Shown here: positions 1 to 7,668 of the stretch, one piece after another | How positions within the stretch are numbered: the stretch's first letter is position 1 | How the letters are laid out: every line of letters starts with the position of its first letter | NCBI RefSeq assembly: GCF_009828585.1 | Contig: NZ_WSRZ01000022.1 | Location: 1-64,000, forward strand | Length of the DNA: 64,000 nt | Direction: 5' to 3' | Source: Shewanella litoralis | Lineage (GTDB): Bacteria > Pseudomonadota > Gammaproteobacteria > Enterobacterales > Shewanellaceae | Position numbers and translations under genes: made by a program | Notes under the pieces: generated by a model | Seen by the model: the letters and a program-made list of their open reading frames with translations, nothing else | Told to the model about the DNA's origin: nothing | Databases searched by the model: none

Positions 1-750
1 GGTGCGACGCGTGATGTCTTTAAGTTTCACTCCGGCAAGCTTAGGCAGCACACGGCCCTTGCCATTTCTAGCTTCAACTATTCTTGGGTTGAGTGACTTT
101 GTCCCCCGAAAAATATAGAAACCATGATGCCGTTCCACATTGGCAAAATATTCGAAATCAGGATAGCCCGCATCAGCCAGAAGCAGTGTATTTTTCATTC
201 TAAAGGCCATGGGGAGATAGGTTCTTTCTGAAGCGGTATCAGCACTTATCGCCATTGCTGTGGGATTAAATGTGCGCAATGACATGGTCATATGGCACTC
301 TATCGCAGCAGGATTACGCTTAAAGCGGCTTGGGTACACGTCAGCTAACGCCCTGTGAACATGAAAAGAACTGCCGTCCTGAAGCAAAATATCATCAAAG
401 CCTGACAACTTCTTCGGAAGCGAAGCGCATTGTTGGCGAGCAAACTGAGCGATAGCCAGCTGAACCAGTTGCTTCATAAAATCAGCAAAGGCGGCTTTGC
501 GGAGCTGATTATGAAAAGGTTTGTAAGCCACATTATCATTTTCTGTCAGACACATACCATTAAACTGGCGATGTAAGTCAGCAATGGCATGGCAGTTCCC
601 TTTGCTCAACGCAGAGACCAAGCTCGGCACCAATAGTTCAGGTAATACAGCGCGATTTCGCTGTATAAACCCAGTACGCTTCGCCATTTTTTGAAGGATG
701 TCTGCATTGAAGAATTGCATAAATTGCTTTTTTAAGGTGATAATTGTCAT
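1..750 (-). CDS. IS4-family transposase, N-terminal 250 residues (cut by window edge)
   Basis: The frame is open on the minus strand from an ATG at 750 down to base 1, giving 250 residues and no stop, so the C-terminal part lies outside the window. It reads like an IS4-group DDE transposase: an N-terminal helical region, then LLQDGSSFHVH (about residues 121-131) supplying the first catalytic Asp, then LLADAGYPDFEYF (about residues 189-201) supplying the second, followed by YIFRGTKSLNPRIVEA. The third acidic residue, in the YREN-like region, is beyond the edge. A second in-frame ATG at 720 is an alternative start. It catalyses cut-and-paste movement of its own element. No frameshift is visible in this part, so the copy may be intact. 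The specific IS name cannot be assigned from half an element. Confidence 0.8.
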   Translation of the reverse strand, partial: MTIITLKKQFMQFFNADILQKMAKRTGFIQRNRAVLPELLVPSLVSALSKGNCHAIADLHRQFNGMCLTENDNVAYKPFHNQLRKAAFADFMKQLVQLAIAQFARQQCASLPKKLSGFDDILLQDGSSFHVHRALADVYPSRFKRNPAAIECHMTMSLRTFNPTAMAISADTASERTYLPMAFRMKNTLLLADAGYPDFEYFANVERHHGFYIFRGTKSLNPRIVEARNGKGRVLPKLAGVKLKDITRRT

Positions 751-830
751 TGGCTTTATTTATTGGTCATGTTGATTTGTTTGGCGACAATTATCAGATC
801 ATAAATAAGGCCTTTTTTCTATCTAAAATA
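1..830 (-). mobile_element. IS4-type insertion sequence, one end only
   Basis: The window opens inside an insertion sequence carrying the transposase gene that starts at 750. The outer end must lie between the transposase start and the terminator at 937-968, but with only one end present the terminal inverted repeat and target duplication cannot be recognised, so the right boundary given is a guess. Confidence 0.5.
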
Positions 831-936
831 TAGGTTTATTGCTAAAGATCCTGTCTATGAAGCCCTTTTAAACTCTCGCTGAGTCATTACTTATTTACAC
901 TAAATGGTATTGGATAATTAAAATTAACAAGCATAA

Positions 937-968
937 AAAATGCCGGATGATTTCTCATTCGGCATTTT
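937..968 (-). terminator. Rho-independent terminator of the prmB-to-SpoU operon
   Basis: A 14-bp stem (one G-T wobble) around a TTTC loop, GC-rich in the middle. Read on the minus strand it ends in a run of T and follows the SpoU methyltransferase stop at 994 by about 25 bases. Confidence 0.8.
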
Positions 969-993
969 CGAATAAATATGATATTGAACGAAC

Positions 994-1533
994 TTACTTC
1001 AACCAATGCTTCACTTTAGTTCGGTTATTATTGTCACGACTTTGTTTAATTAACTCATCATCCGCTTCAACTTGGGTCATTTTAGCAAGGCGATCATAAA
1101 GTAGTACATTGACTGATGCCGCTAAATTCATACAACCTACCGTCGGCACATAAACAACATCAGTCGCTGCATCAATTAATTGCTGCGGAATCGTGCCATC
1201 TTCTGGGCCGAAGATATAAAATGCATTATCGGGATGAGTAAATAATGGCAGCGGTGTCGCGCCAACCACCAAGTCAACACATACAATGGTTGCGCCTTGA
1301 GGCACGCTTTCAAGTAATGACTCAACCCCCACTAACGGAATACGTTTAGCTGCATCTTTAGTATCGACATCATATTGCGCATCACCAGACTTAGCAGCTA
1401 ACTCGTAACGCTTGCCGGTATAACAGACACTGTCGACACCATAACAGCCTGCTGCCCGCATAATGCCGCCAACGTTAACCGGGGTTTTGGGGTTGACTAA
1501 ACCAATAGTCACTTGCGAAGACGGATTTACCAT
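994..1533 (-). CDS. SpoU/TrmH-family RNA 2'-O-methyltransferase
   Basis: A 179-residue protein of the SPOUT class, which transfers a methyl group from S-adenosylmethionine to ribose 2'-OH in tRNA or rRNA. The three SpoU motifs are visible: motif 1 NPKTPVNVGGIMRAAGCYG (about residues 14-32) with the Asn/Arg pair, motif 2 FYIFGPEDGTIP (about 105-116), and motif 3 NLAASVNVLLYDRL (about 136-149) forming the cofactor-binding knot. There is no extra N- or C-terminal RNA-binding domain, as in TrmL-sized members. Motif 1 is closer to TrmJ-like proteins than to TrmL, so no gene symbol is given and the target nucleotide is unknown. It is the last gene of the minus-strand operon starting at prmB, 23 bases after the yfcL stop, and is followed by a terminator. 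Confidence 0.85.
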   Translation of the reverse strand: MVNPSSQVTIGLVNPKTPVNVGGIMRAAGCYGVDSVCYTGKRYELAAKSGDAQYDVDTKDAAKRIPLVGVESLLESVPQGATIVCVDLVVGATPLPLFTHPDNAFYIFGPEDGTIPQQLIDAATDVVYVPTVGCMNLAASVNVLLYDRLAKMTQVEADDELIKQSRDNNNRTKVKHWLK

Positions 1534-1556
1534 AACACTGTTTATCTATTCCAAAT

Positions 1557-1835
1557 TTATGCAGCTTGCGCGACGATACGTTGACGCAGTTGTTGCCAGG
1601 CAGCTTCTACTAGCGCGTAGTCATCTGCATTTAATTCTTTATCTGCTAATGCTAAACAGGTTAATATTTTTTGATCGAGAGCCGCTAAATCTTGCTCAGC
1701 TTCGACTTCTAACTCAGCTAACACAACAGCGATATGACCTTGTAAGTAACCACAAGCAAACAATGCATCATCGTCACTGTTATTTACGCTTTCTTCAATC
1801 CAAGATTCTAATGCTGCATCGTACTGTTCTAACAT
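1557..1835 (-). CDS. yfcL: YfcL family protein
   Basis: A 92-residue acidic protein matching the size and character of YfcL, which sits beside aroC, prmB and smrB in enterobacteria as well. It starts MLEQYDAALESWIEESV and appears all-helical, with no signal peptide, membrane segment or catalytic motif. Its function is not known in any organism I can name. The start at 1835 lies three bases after the stop of the NAD-kinase-like gene at 1839, so the two are probably translationally coupled. Recognition rests on length, sequence feel and the conserved neighbourhood. Confidence 0.8.
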   Translation of the reverse strand: MLEQYDAALESWIEESVNNSDDDALFACGYLQGHIAVVLAELEVEAEQDLAALDQKILTCLALADKELNADDYALVEAAWQQLRQRIVAQAA

Positions 1836-1838
1836 GGT

Positions 1839-2975
1839 TTAGTTCTCCACTAAATCTGGGTTGGCTACTTGATACATCACGTAATCGTGGTAGCCAGTGA
1901 CTATTTTGTAATAGCCTGTGAGTGCTTTGTCTAATTCAGGGTCGCCACTATCCACAATTAATGGTCTACCTTCAAGTGCTTTAAGCTTAGTTTTTGTGGC
2001 TAGGATAAAAATATTGTCTTTTGGGATGCGTTTTATCAGCTCTGGTGACAATTGCTGATTGCCCCGCCCCAATATGTGCCCTTGCCCACCAATGAGAGTG
2101 ATCACTAATTTAACCTTCTCAAGGGGGTAATTCTCAGTCAATTCGAGTAATTGATTGGCACTGACATCTTGAGCAATTAACGTTTTGTCTTGAATAACAT
2201 CAACGCCGAGTAAAGTATTGTCTATCCCTAGATCTTCCATCACTGCGGCAACGGTACTGCCCGACCCCATAATGAATAATTCATCGTCCATTGATTCAAT
2301 AATATCGGCAGCAATATCGGCTAACACTAACTCATCCACTTCTTTACCGCCCATTTTCACCGCTTGAATATATCGCGGCTCTGCTGGGACTGTCATTTCA
2401 CCAAATCGTTTTGCTCTTACCGTTCCTTGTCTAAAGGCAACTTCATCTATGTCCATCACATCGGCCGGCATTAAACTGACAAGCTCACCTTGCAGTAACA
2501 TACTCACCACCAGACCAGAAGCATGTGGCGTAATACCGTAAACGCCTGAGTGAATTTTAACGCCAGCAGGTACACCTAATACGGGCACCTTATCTTCAAC
2601 AACTGCATAAATATCGCGCGCGGTGCCATCGCCGCCAGCAAACAGCAGTAAATCTAACTGTTGCTCGAGTAAACATGTCACAGCTTGTTGGGTATCTTGC
2701 GAGGAGGTGGTCGTTTCGCTGTAATAGACTTCATTGGTAGTAAAGCCCATTTGGCGACATAAATTTGCGCCCATGTCGCCCGAGGCGGTAATGATGTCAA
2801 TGTTATCTGCAAAAGGTAATATTACTGCTAGCGCTTGCTGCATACGCATTTGAGCTTTAGGGACTGCGCCTTTAGCGATGGCTTCTAAAGCTACGCCGTC
2901 GGAGCCTTTTAATCCAACACTGCCACCTAATCCTGCTAACGGATTAATGATTACCCCTAAGCGAAAACGTTTCAC
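1839..2975 (-). CDS. ATP-NAD kinase-like protein (COG3199 / AcoX type)
   Basis: A 378-residue cytoplasmic protein with a diacylglycerol-kinase/NAD-kinase fold. It begins with LGVIINPLAGLGG (about residues 6-18) and carries the nucleotide-binding LLFAGGDGTARD motif (about 110-121), whose GGDGT is the signature of NAD kinases, and LIGGQGHILGRGNQQLSPE further on. It differs from the standard housekeeping NadK, being longer and of the AcoX-like branch; the phosphate acceptor is not known. The start is a GTG at 2975, preceded at good spacing by AAGGAG. It lies within the aroC operon, 28 bases after the MFS gene stop and 3 bases before yfcL. Function inferred from the fold only. Confidence 0.75.
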   Translation of the reverse strand: MKRFRLGVIINPLAGLGGSVGLKGSDGVALEAIAKGAVPKAQMRMQQALAVILPFADNIDIITASGDMGANLCRQMGFTTNEVYYSETTTSSQDTQQAVTCLLEQQLDLLLFAGGDGTARDIYAVVEDKVPVLGVPAGVKIHSGVYGITPHASGLVVSMLLQGELVSLMPADVMDIDEVAFRQGTVRAKRFGEMTVPAEPRYIQAVKMGGKEVDELVLADIAADIIESMDDELFIMGSGSTVAAVMEDLGIDNTLLGVDVIQDKTLIAQDVSANQLLELTENYPLEKVKLVITLIGGQGHILGRGNQQLSPELIKRIPKDNIFILATKTKLKALEGRPLIVDSGDPELDKALTGYYKIVTGYHDYVMYQVANPDLVEN

Positions 2976-3003
2976 GATAACTCCTTGCGACTCTTTTTAG
3001 ATG

Positions 3004-4185
3004 TTAATCTTGTACTGTATTAGAAGTGGCTTCACCATTAATATTGGGGATCATCATTACCGCAATCATAGATAAAAACGCACAGCTAGCGGCAAAGACC
3101 CACACCCACATGGTTTGGCTACCATCGCCCCAAATAACACCGCTTATCCAGGTACCTAACGCACCGCCCACACCAAAACTCACGCTGGCATACAACGCCT
3201 GCCCTGTACTGCGATGACTAACATTAAAATGCCGATGAATAAAATGAATCGACGCGGCGTGCACTAAGCCAAAGGTAAATGCATGAAGGATTTGGCTGAT
3301 GATCAACAGCAAAAGAGACTCAACGCCAAAAGCCAACAACAGCCAACGAACGGCCGTCAGTAACATACTCACCACCAGCAAAATACGAATACCATACCGG
3401 CGGATCAACCGAGATGAATAAAAGAAGATGATAATTTCGGCAAATACGCCAAGGGCAACCAGTATGCCTGCAACGGTTTCAGAATAACCAAATTGCTTTA
3501 AGTAGAGTACAAAGAAACCATAAAAAGGCCCGACACTCATCTGCAGCAACATTGCCGATAACATAAACCAAATAAGCGATGCGTCGAATGTTAATTTAGG
3601 TCGGTCTGCACGATTAACCACCACACTGCGGTTAGCTGGTAACGGTAATGAACAGGCAAATAAGCCAAGAAATAATATCATGCCCATATAAGGCAGCACT
3701 TCAGGGCCCCAATAATCAATGGCAAAACCGCCACTTATCACTAACACAATATAGCCGACACTGCCCCAGCTGCGAATAGCGCCGTAACGCTCAGCTTTGT
3801 CACCTAAGGTTTCTAAGGTAATCACTTCTAACTGTGCCAGAATTGAGTTCCAAAAAAAGGTGTAAATGGCCAAACTAACAGCGAGGTATAAAAAACTGCC
3901 GTCAAAGAAAAAGCTAATGTACGTTATTGCTGCGGCGAACGAACCAAGCTTGATCAGCTCGGCGCGCATCCCTGTTCGGTCTGCTACTGCCGCCCAAATG
4001 TTAGGCGCTACAATGCGCGTGGCCATTAAAATGGCCAGCAAAAATCCAATTTCTTGCGCATTGAAGCCTCGGCTATCAAAAAAGACCCCTAAATAGGGGA
4101 CCATGATGCCGAGAATAGAAAAGAAAAAGAAATAGCAGGCGCCGAGCCAGCGTAAATCTGGTTCAGCGCGGTGACTTGAGGGCAT
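3004..4185 (-). CDS. MFS transporter, HcaT/YcaD-like
   Basis: A 393-residue inner-membrane protein with about 12 hydrophobic segments, typical of the major facilitator superfamily and resembling the MFS_1-like/HcaT group (proton-coupled uptake or efflux of small aromatic or other solutes). The start chosen is the ATG at 4185, whose A is shared with the aroC stop (TAATG), giving [20 protein letters not shown]; the longer open frame upstream lies within aroC and is not native. The first helix carries FFFSILGIMVPYLGVFF and the following loop has RGFNAQEIGFL, as in HcaT-like proteins. The substrate cannot be told from the sequence. The 1-base overlap with aroC indicates coupled translation, but a link with the shikimate pathway is unproven. 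Confidence 0.8.
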   Translation of the reverse strand: MPSSHRAEPDLRWLGACYFFFFSILGIMVPYLGVFFDSRGFNAQEIGFLLAILMATRIVAPNIWAAVADRTGMRAELIKLGSFAAAITYISFFFDGSFLYLAVSLAIYTFFWNSILAQLEVITLETLGDKAERYGAIRSWGSVGYIVLVISGGFAIDYWGPEVLPYMGMILFLGLFACSLPLPANRSVVVNRADRPKLTFDASLIWFMLSAMLLQMSVGPFYGFFVLYLKQFGYSETVAGILVALGVFAEIIIFFYSSRLIRRYGIRILLVVSMLLTAVRWLLLAFGVESLLLLIISQILHAFTFGLVHAASIHFIHRHFNVSHRSTGQALYASVSFGVGGALGTWISGVIWGDGSQTMWVWVFAASCAFLSMIAVMMIPNINGEATSNTVQD

Positions 4186-5279
4186 TAACGCATTCCAATC
4201 TCTGGCGTATGACGAACAACATCTTGATTTTGCGCGCGGTGTCTTAATAAATGATCCATTAATACAATCGCTAACATGGCTTCTGCAATAGGTACTGCAC
4301 GAATGCCCACACAAGGATCGTGTCGACCTTTGGTGATCATATCAACCGTATCACCCTGCACTGTCATGCTTTGACCCGGCACACTGATACTTGATGTTGG
4401 CTTTAACGCTATATGAGCCACAACGGGCTGGCCTGATGAAATACCGCCCAACACACCACCAGCATGATTAGATGCAAAACCCTCTGGTGACATTAAGTCG
4501 CGACCTTCAGAACCTTTTTGGGTAACCACACCAAAACCATCACCTATCTCGACACCTTTAACGGCATTAATGCCCATAAGCGCATGAGCAATATCAGCAT
4601 CGAGTCGATCAAATACTGGCTCACCTAAACCCACTGGCACACCTTTGGCCGCTACCGTAATTTTAGCGCCAATTGAGTCACCCGATTTACGTAAACCACG
4701 CATGTACTCATCTAATGCTTCTAACTTAGTCGCATCAGGAAAGAAGAATGCATTTTGTTCGATTTGGGTTAAATCAACAGTATCGGCAGTAATAGGCCCT
4801 AGCTGAGCAAGGTAGCCATGAATTTCAATACCATGCACTTGCTTAAGGTATTTTTTAGCCACTGCGCCCGCAGCAACACGCATCGCAGTTTCGCGCGCAG
4901 ATGAACGGCCACCACCACGGTAATCACGCATGCCGTATTTTTGCTGATATGTATAATCGGCATGGCCTGGGCGGAAAGTGTCTTTAATGTCTGAATAATC
5001 TTGGCTGCGTTGATCGGTATTTTCAATCAATAGACCAATCGAGGTACCTGTTGTTTTGCCTTCAAACACACCCGATAAAATTTTCACTTCATCGGCTTCA
5101 CGTCTAGCGGTGGTGTAGCGCGATGTGCCTGGACGTCGTCTGTCTAAATCATGTTGCATATCTTCAACGGTTAATTCGAGCCCTGGTGGGCAACCATCAA
5201 TAATACAACCCAAGGCGACACCATGGCTTTCACCAAAGGTTGTCACAACAAAGTTTTGACCAATACTGTTTCCTGACAT
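4185..5279 (-). CDS. aroC: Chorismate synthase
   Basis: A 364-residue enzyme converting 5-enolpyruvylshikimate-3-phosphate to chorismate, the last step of the shikimate pathway, using reduced FMN without net redox change. Signature stretches are clear: [18 protein letters not shown] at the N-terminus (His for FMN), [17 protein letters not shown] (about 47-63), [20 protein letters not shown] (about 119-138) and the C-terminal GRHDPC...RAVPIAEAM. Length is usual for bacterial AroC (about 360). It follows prmB by 55 bases on the same strand, as in E. coli and many gammaproteobacteria, and its stop overlaps the start of the MFS gene by one base. No missing motif or frameshift. Confidence 0.97.
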   Translation of the reverse strand: MSGNSIGQNFVVTTFGESHGVALGCIIDGCPPGLELTVEDMQHDLDRRRPGTSRYTTARREADEVKILSGVFEGKTTGTSIGLLIENTDQRSQDYSDIKDTFRPGHADYTYQQKYGMRDYRGGGRSSARETAMRVAAGAVAKKYLKQVHGIEIHGYLAQLGPITADTVDLTQIEQNAFFFPDATKLEALDEYMRGLRKSGDSIGAKITVAAKGVPVGLGEPVFDRLDADIAHALMGINAVKGVEIGDGFGVVTQKGSEGRDLMSPEGFASNHAGGVLGGISSGQPVVAHIALKPTSSISVPGQSMTVQGDTVDMITKGRHDPCVGIRAVPIAEAMLAIVLMDHLLRHRAQNQDVVRHTPEIGMR

Positions 5280-5334
5280 GCGCGTTAACTACCTCTATAT
5301 TTGATTCAATCAACTACCTGATGCTTACTCTCTA

Positions 5335-6279
5335 TTATTCAACATCTTTGTATACAGAGAAAAGTGATTCATTTTCAACTAGCTGATCACGGGTTAATAC
5401 AAACACACCGTCACCGCCAAATTCAAAATCTACCCAGGTGAATGGCACATCTGGGAATTGCTCCATTAAATGTACCATTGAGTTACCCACCTCAACCACT
5501 AACACCCCATTTTCAGTCAAGTAATCAGCAGCATTGGCTAAAATGCGCTTGGTTAAATCTAAACCATCGCGACCCGAGGCTAAACCAATGGCAGGCTCGT
5601 GGTGATACTCATCTGGCATGTCGCCAATATCTTCAGCATCCACATACGGCGGATTTGAAACGATTAAATCGTAATGCGGCCCTTTAGGAATAGCCGAGAA
5701 TAAATCAGACTGGATGGGGAAAACACGCTCCATCACATCAAGTGACTCAATGTTAATTTGCGCCACTTCTAATGCATCTTCACTGATATCAAGCGCGTCC
5801 ACTTCTGCATCTTCAAATGCATGAGCGCACGCAATCGCAATACAAGCGCTGCCGGTACATAAATCCATAATGCGGTGCACAGGCTTGTTGTATAACCACG
5901 GACTAAAGTGGTTATTAATCATTTCGGCAATCGGTGAGCGCGGCACTAACACACGCTCATCAACATAAAACTCAAGACCGGCAAAACGCGCTTTATTGGT
6001 TAAATACGGTACAGGTAAACGCTCACGTACACGACGAATGATTAACTCAACAATTTTGTGTTTTTCGCTGCTCGTCAGATTACTTAAAATAACTTGCTGA
6101 CCGATTTCTTCGGGTAAGTGTAAAGCATGAAAAACCAATGCAATGGCTTCGTCCCAAGCATTATCAGTACCGTGACCATAATAAATATTGGCATCATTAA
6201 AACGGCTAACAGCCCAGCGCAACATATCACCTATAGTACGTAACTCAGTGACCGCTTCATCTACAAAGATCTTATCCAA
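5335..6279 (-). CDS. prmB: Ribosomal protein L3 N5-glutamine methyltransferase PrmB
   Basis: A 314-residue SAM-dependent methyltransferase that modifies a glutamine side chain of ribosomal protein L3. The N-terminal helical recognition domain ([20 protein letters not shown]) matches E. coli PrmB closely; the catalytic domain has motif [17 protein letters not shown] (about 140-155) and the NPPY substrate motif in [13 protein letters not shown] (about 207-219). The start is a TTG at 6279, supported by an AGGAG six bases upstream and by conservation of the first residues. It is the first gene of the operon continuing into aroC and is divergent from smrB across an 80-base intergenic region. Confidence 0.95.
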   Translation of the reverse strand: MDKIFVDEAVTELRTIGDMLRWAVSRFNDANIYYGHGTDNAWDEAIALVFHALHLPEEIGQQVILSNLTSSEKHKIVELIIRRVRERLPVPYLTNKARFAGLEFYVDERVLVPRSPIAEMINNHFSPWLYNKPVHRIMDLCTGSACIAIACAHAFEDAEVDALDISEDALEVAQINIESLDVMERVFPIQSDLFSAIPKGPHYDLIVSNPPYVDAEDIGDMPDEYHHEPAIGLASGRDGLDLTKRILANAADYLTENGVLVVEVGNSMVHLMEQFPDVPFTWVDFEFGGDGVFVLTRDQLVENESLFSVYKDVE

Positions 6280-6359
6280 AACACACTCCTAAAAAAATTG
6301 TTCTGCGCTATTGTAACTGATGTCTATTAAGATGACCTAGAATTCAATACAATACCGCC

Positions 6360-6887
6360 ATGAAAGACGAAAATGACTCAGACACGTTGCTGTTTAACCA
6401 ACTAATAGACGGTATCAAACCTCTCAAGCAAGATACCCATCATTTTAAACAGCCCGTCAAACCTAAAAAACAATTCGAATTTAAAGAGCGTCAAATCCAC
6501 GTTGATAGCTATTTTTCGGATACTTATCAGCCGCTATTGCCGGTCGATGGGCCTATGCGTTGGATAAATGACAGTGCAGATAAGCTTGAGCTAAAACGCT
6601 TAAGACGTGGTGACTATTCGCCCGATTTGTTACTTGATTTACATGGTCTACGCCAATCTGAAGCCAAACTTGAACTGGCAGCACTGATTCAAGCTTGCGT
6701 TAAACAAAGCAGTATTTGTTGTTGTGTGATGCACGGTTTCGGTACGGGGATTTTAAAGCAACAACTGCCTTTGTGGTTAGCGCAGCACCCTAAGGTAAAA
6801 GCGTTTCATCAAGCGCCCAAAGAATGGGGTGGCGATGCGGCGTTACTGGTACTGATAGACATTGGCGAACAGCCTCATCGACGCTAG
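6360..6887 (+). CDS. smrB: Ribosome rescue endonuclease SmrB
   Basis: A 175-residue protein with an Smr domain. In E. coli SmrB is recruited to collided ribosomes and cleaves the mRNA between them. The Smr signatures are present: LLLDLHGLRQSEAKLEL (about residues 95-111), where DLHG is the catalytic DxH-type motif, and HGFGTGILKQQLPLWL (about 137-152). The N-terminal 60-80 residues, basic and rich in Lys/Gln, form the ribosome-recruiting tail seen in SmrB. Length fits (E. coli 183). It is read away from prmB, the same divergent pair as in enterobacteria. No clear Shine-Dalgarno precedes the ATG at 6360. Confidence 0.93.
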   Translation: MKDENDSDTLLFNQLIDGIKPLKQDTHHFKQPVKPKKQFEFKERQIHVDSYFSDTYQPLLPVDGPMRWINDSADKLELKRLRRGDYSPDLLLDLHGLRQSEAKLELAALIQACVKQSSICCCVMHGFGTGILKQQLPLWLAQHPKVKAFHQAPKEWGGDAALLVLIDIGEQPHRR

Positions 6888-6945
6888 ATGTCGATAACCT
6901 TTGCTAAATCACACCACAACATGTGTCAACACGACATACCAGTCG

Positions 6946-6971
6946 CTAAGGTAAGTGATGACTTACCTTAG
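6946..6971. terminator. Hairpin between convergent smrB and sixA
   Basis: A perfect 11-bp inverted repeat (CTAAGGTAAGT and its complement) with a 4-base loop, midway between the convergent smrB and sixA stops. It has no T-run on either side, so its action as an intrinsic terminator is uncertain; it may instead stop RNA decay. Confidence 0.45.
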
Positions 6972-7005
6972 GTATTGGAATTAACGCTCAGACAAATAAA
7001 ATTAA

Positions 7006-7479
7006 TCAAGACACTACTTGATGTGGTGCCGTCATGGCAACAAAGCTGCATTGCTGCATGTGTTTATCGATTTGAGCAATCGCAGAAGTGGCAAATAATG
7101 GCGGTTCAATGCCTGCCACCAACTCACTAACCATAAAGCCTAGAATAGGCATGTGAGCAATCACTAACACATGGTCTGCTTTGTATTGCTCTGCGTAAGC
7201 CAGCACAACATCTGTAGCTCTTTTTGCATCACCTGAGGGAGTAACATCATCGAGCACAACAAGCTTGCGGGGTTCAGGTAAATGTTTACTGACTTCTTGC
7301 CACGTTTGCTGGGCACGCAAATAGGGGCTTACAATCACTAAATCAAAGTGGCTAATATTTTTTACTAACCAATTAGCCATATATCCACTATGAATTCGGC
7401 CAATTTCAGTTAACTTACGCTCTCTGTCTGACGGTGCATCAAAACTTGCTTCGCCATGTCGCATCAAAAATAGTTGCAT
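7006..7479 (-). CDS. sixA: Phosphohistidine phosphatase SixA
   Basis: A 157-residue phosphatase of the histidine phosphatase superfamily. It opens with MQLFLMRHGEAS, the RHG motif holding the phospho-accepting His8, and has the conserved LVIVSPYLRAQQT (second Arg) and VIAHMPILG (second His) motifs. SixA dephosphorylates phosphohistidine in HPt domains and on the nitrogen phosphotransferase protein NPr. Length equals that of E. coli SixA (161). It is convergent with smrB. In Shewanella and relatives it lies next to fatty-acid genes and to this M16 protease; here the protease is divergent, starting 190 bases away. Confidence 0.92.
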   Translation of the reverse strand: MQLFLMRHGEASFDAPSDRERKLTEIGRIHSGYMANWLVKNISHFDLVIVSPYLRAQQTWQEVSKHLPEPRKLVVLDDVTPSGDAKRATDVVLAYAEQYKADHVLVIAHMPILGFMVSELVAGIEPPLFATSAIAQIDKHMQQCSFVAMTAPHQVVS

Positions 7480-7668
7480 ACTTCTCTCTGGATGTTTTTA
7501 TTATCATTCTGCGTTAATTGTAGCGCTAAATAACGTTACAACATACCCTACTATCGCCGATATTTAGCTAAACTTTAGTCGATAAAAGCATAAAACATGC
7601 CTTGGCTATTTGCTAAAAGCCCATAAGAAGATCACTATATAACAAGTTATGTTTTCTGGAGCCTCCTT

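Noticed and set aside
4186-4314. N-terminal extension of the MFS transporter
   Set aside because: It lies within aroC in another frame; the TAATG overlap marks the real start at 4185.
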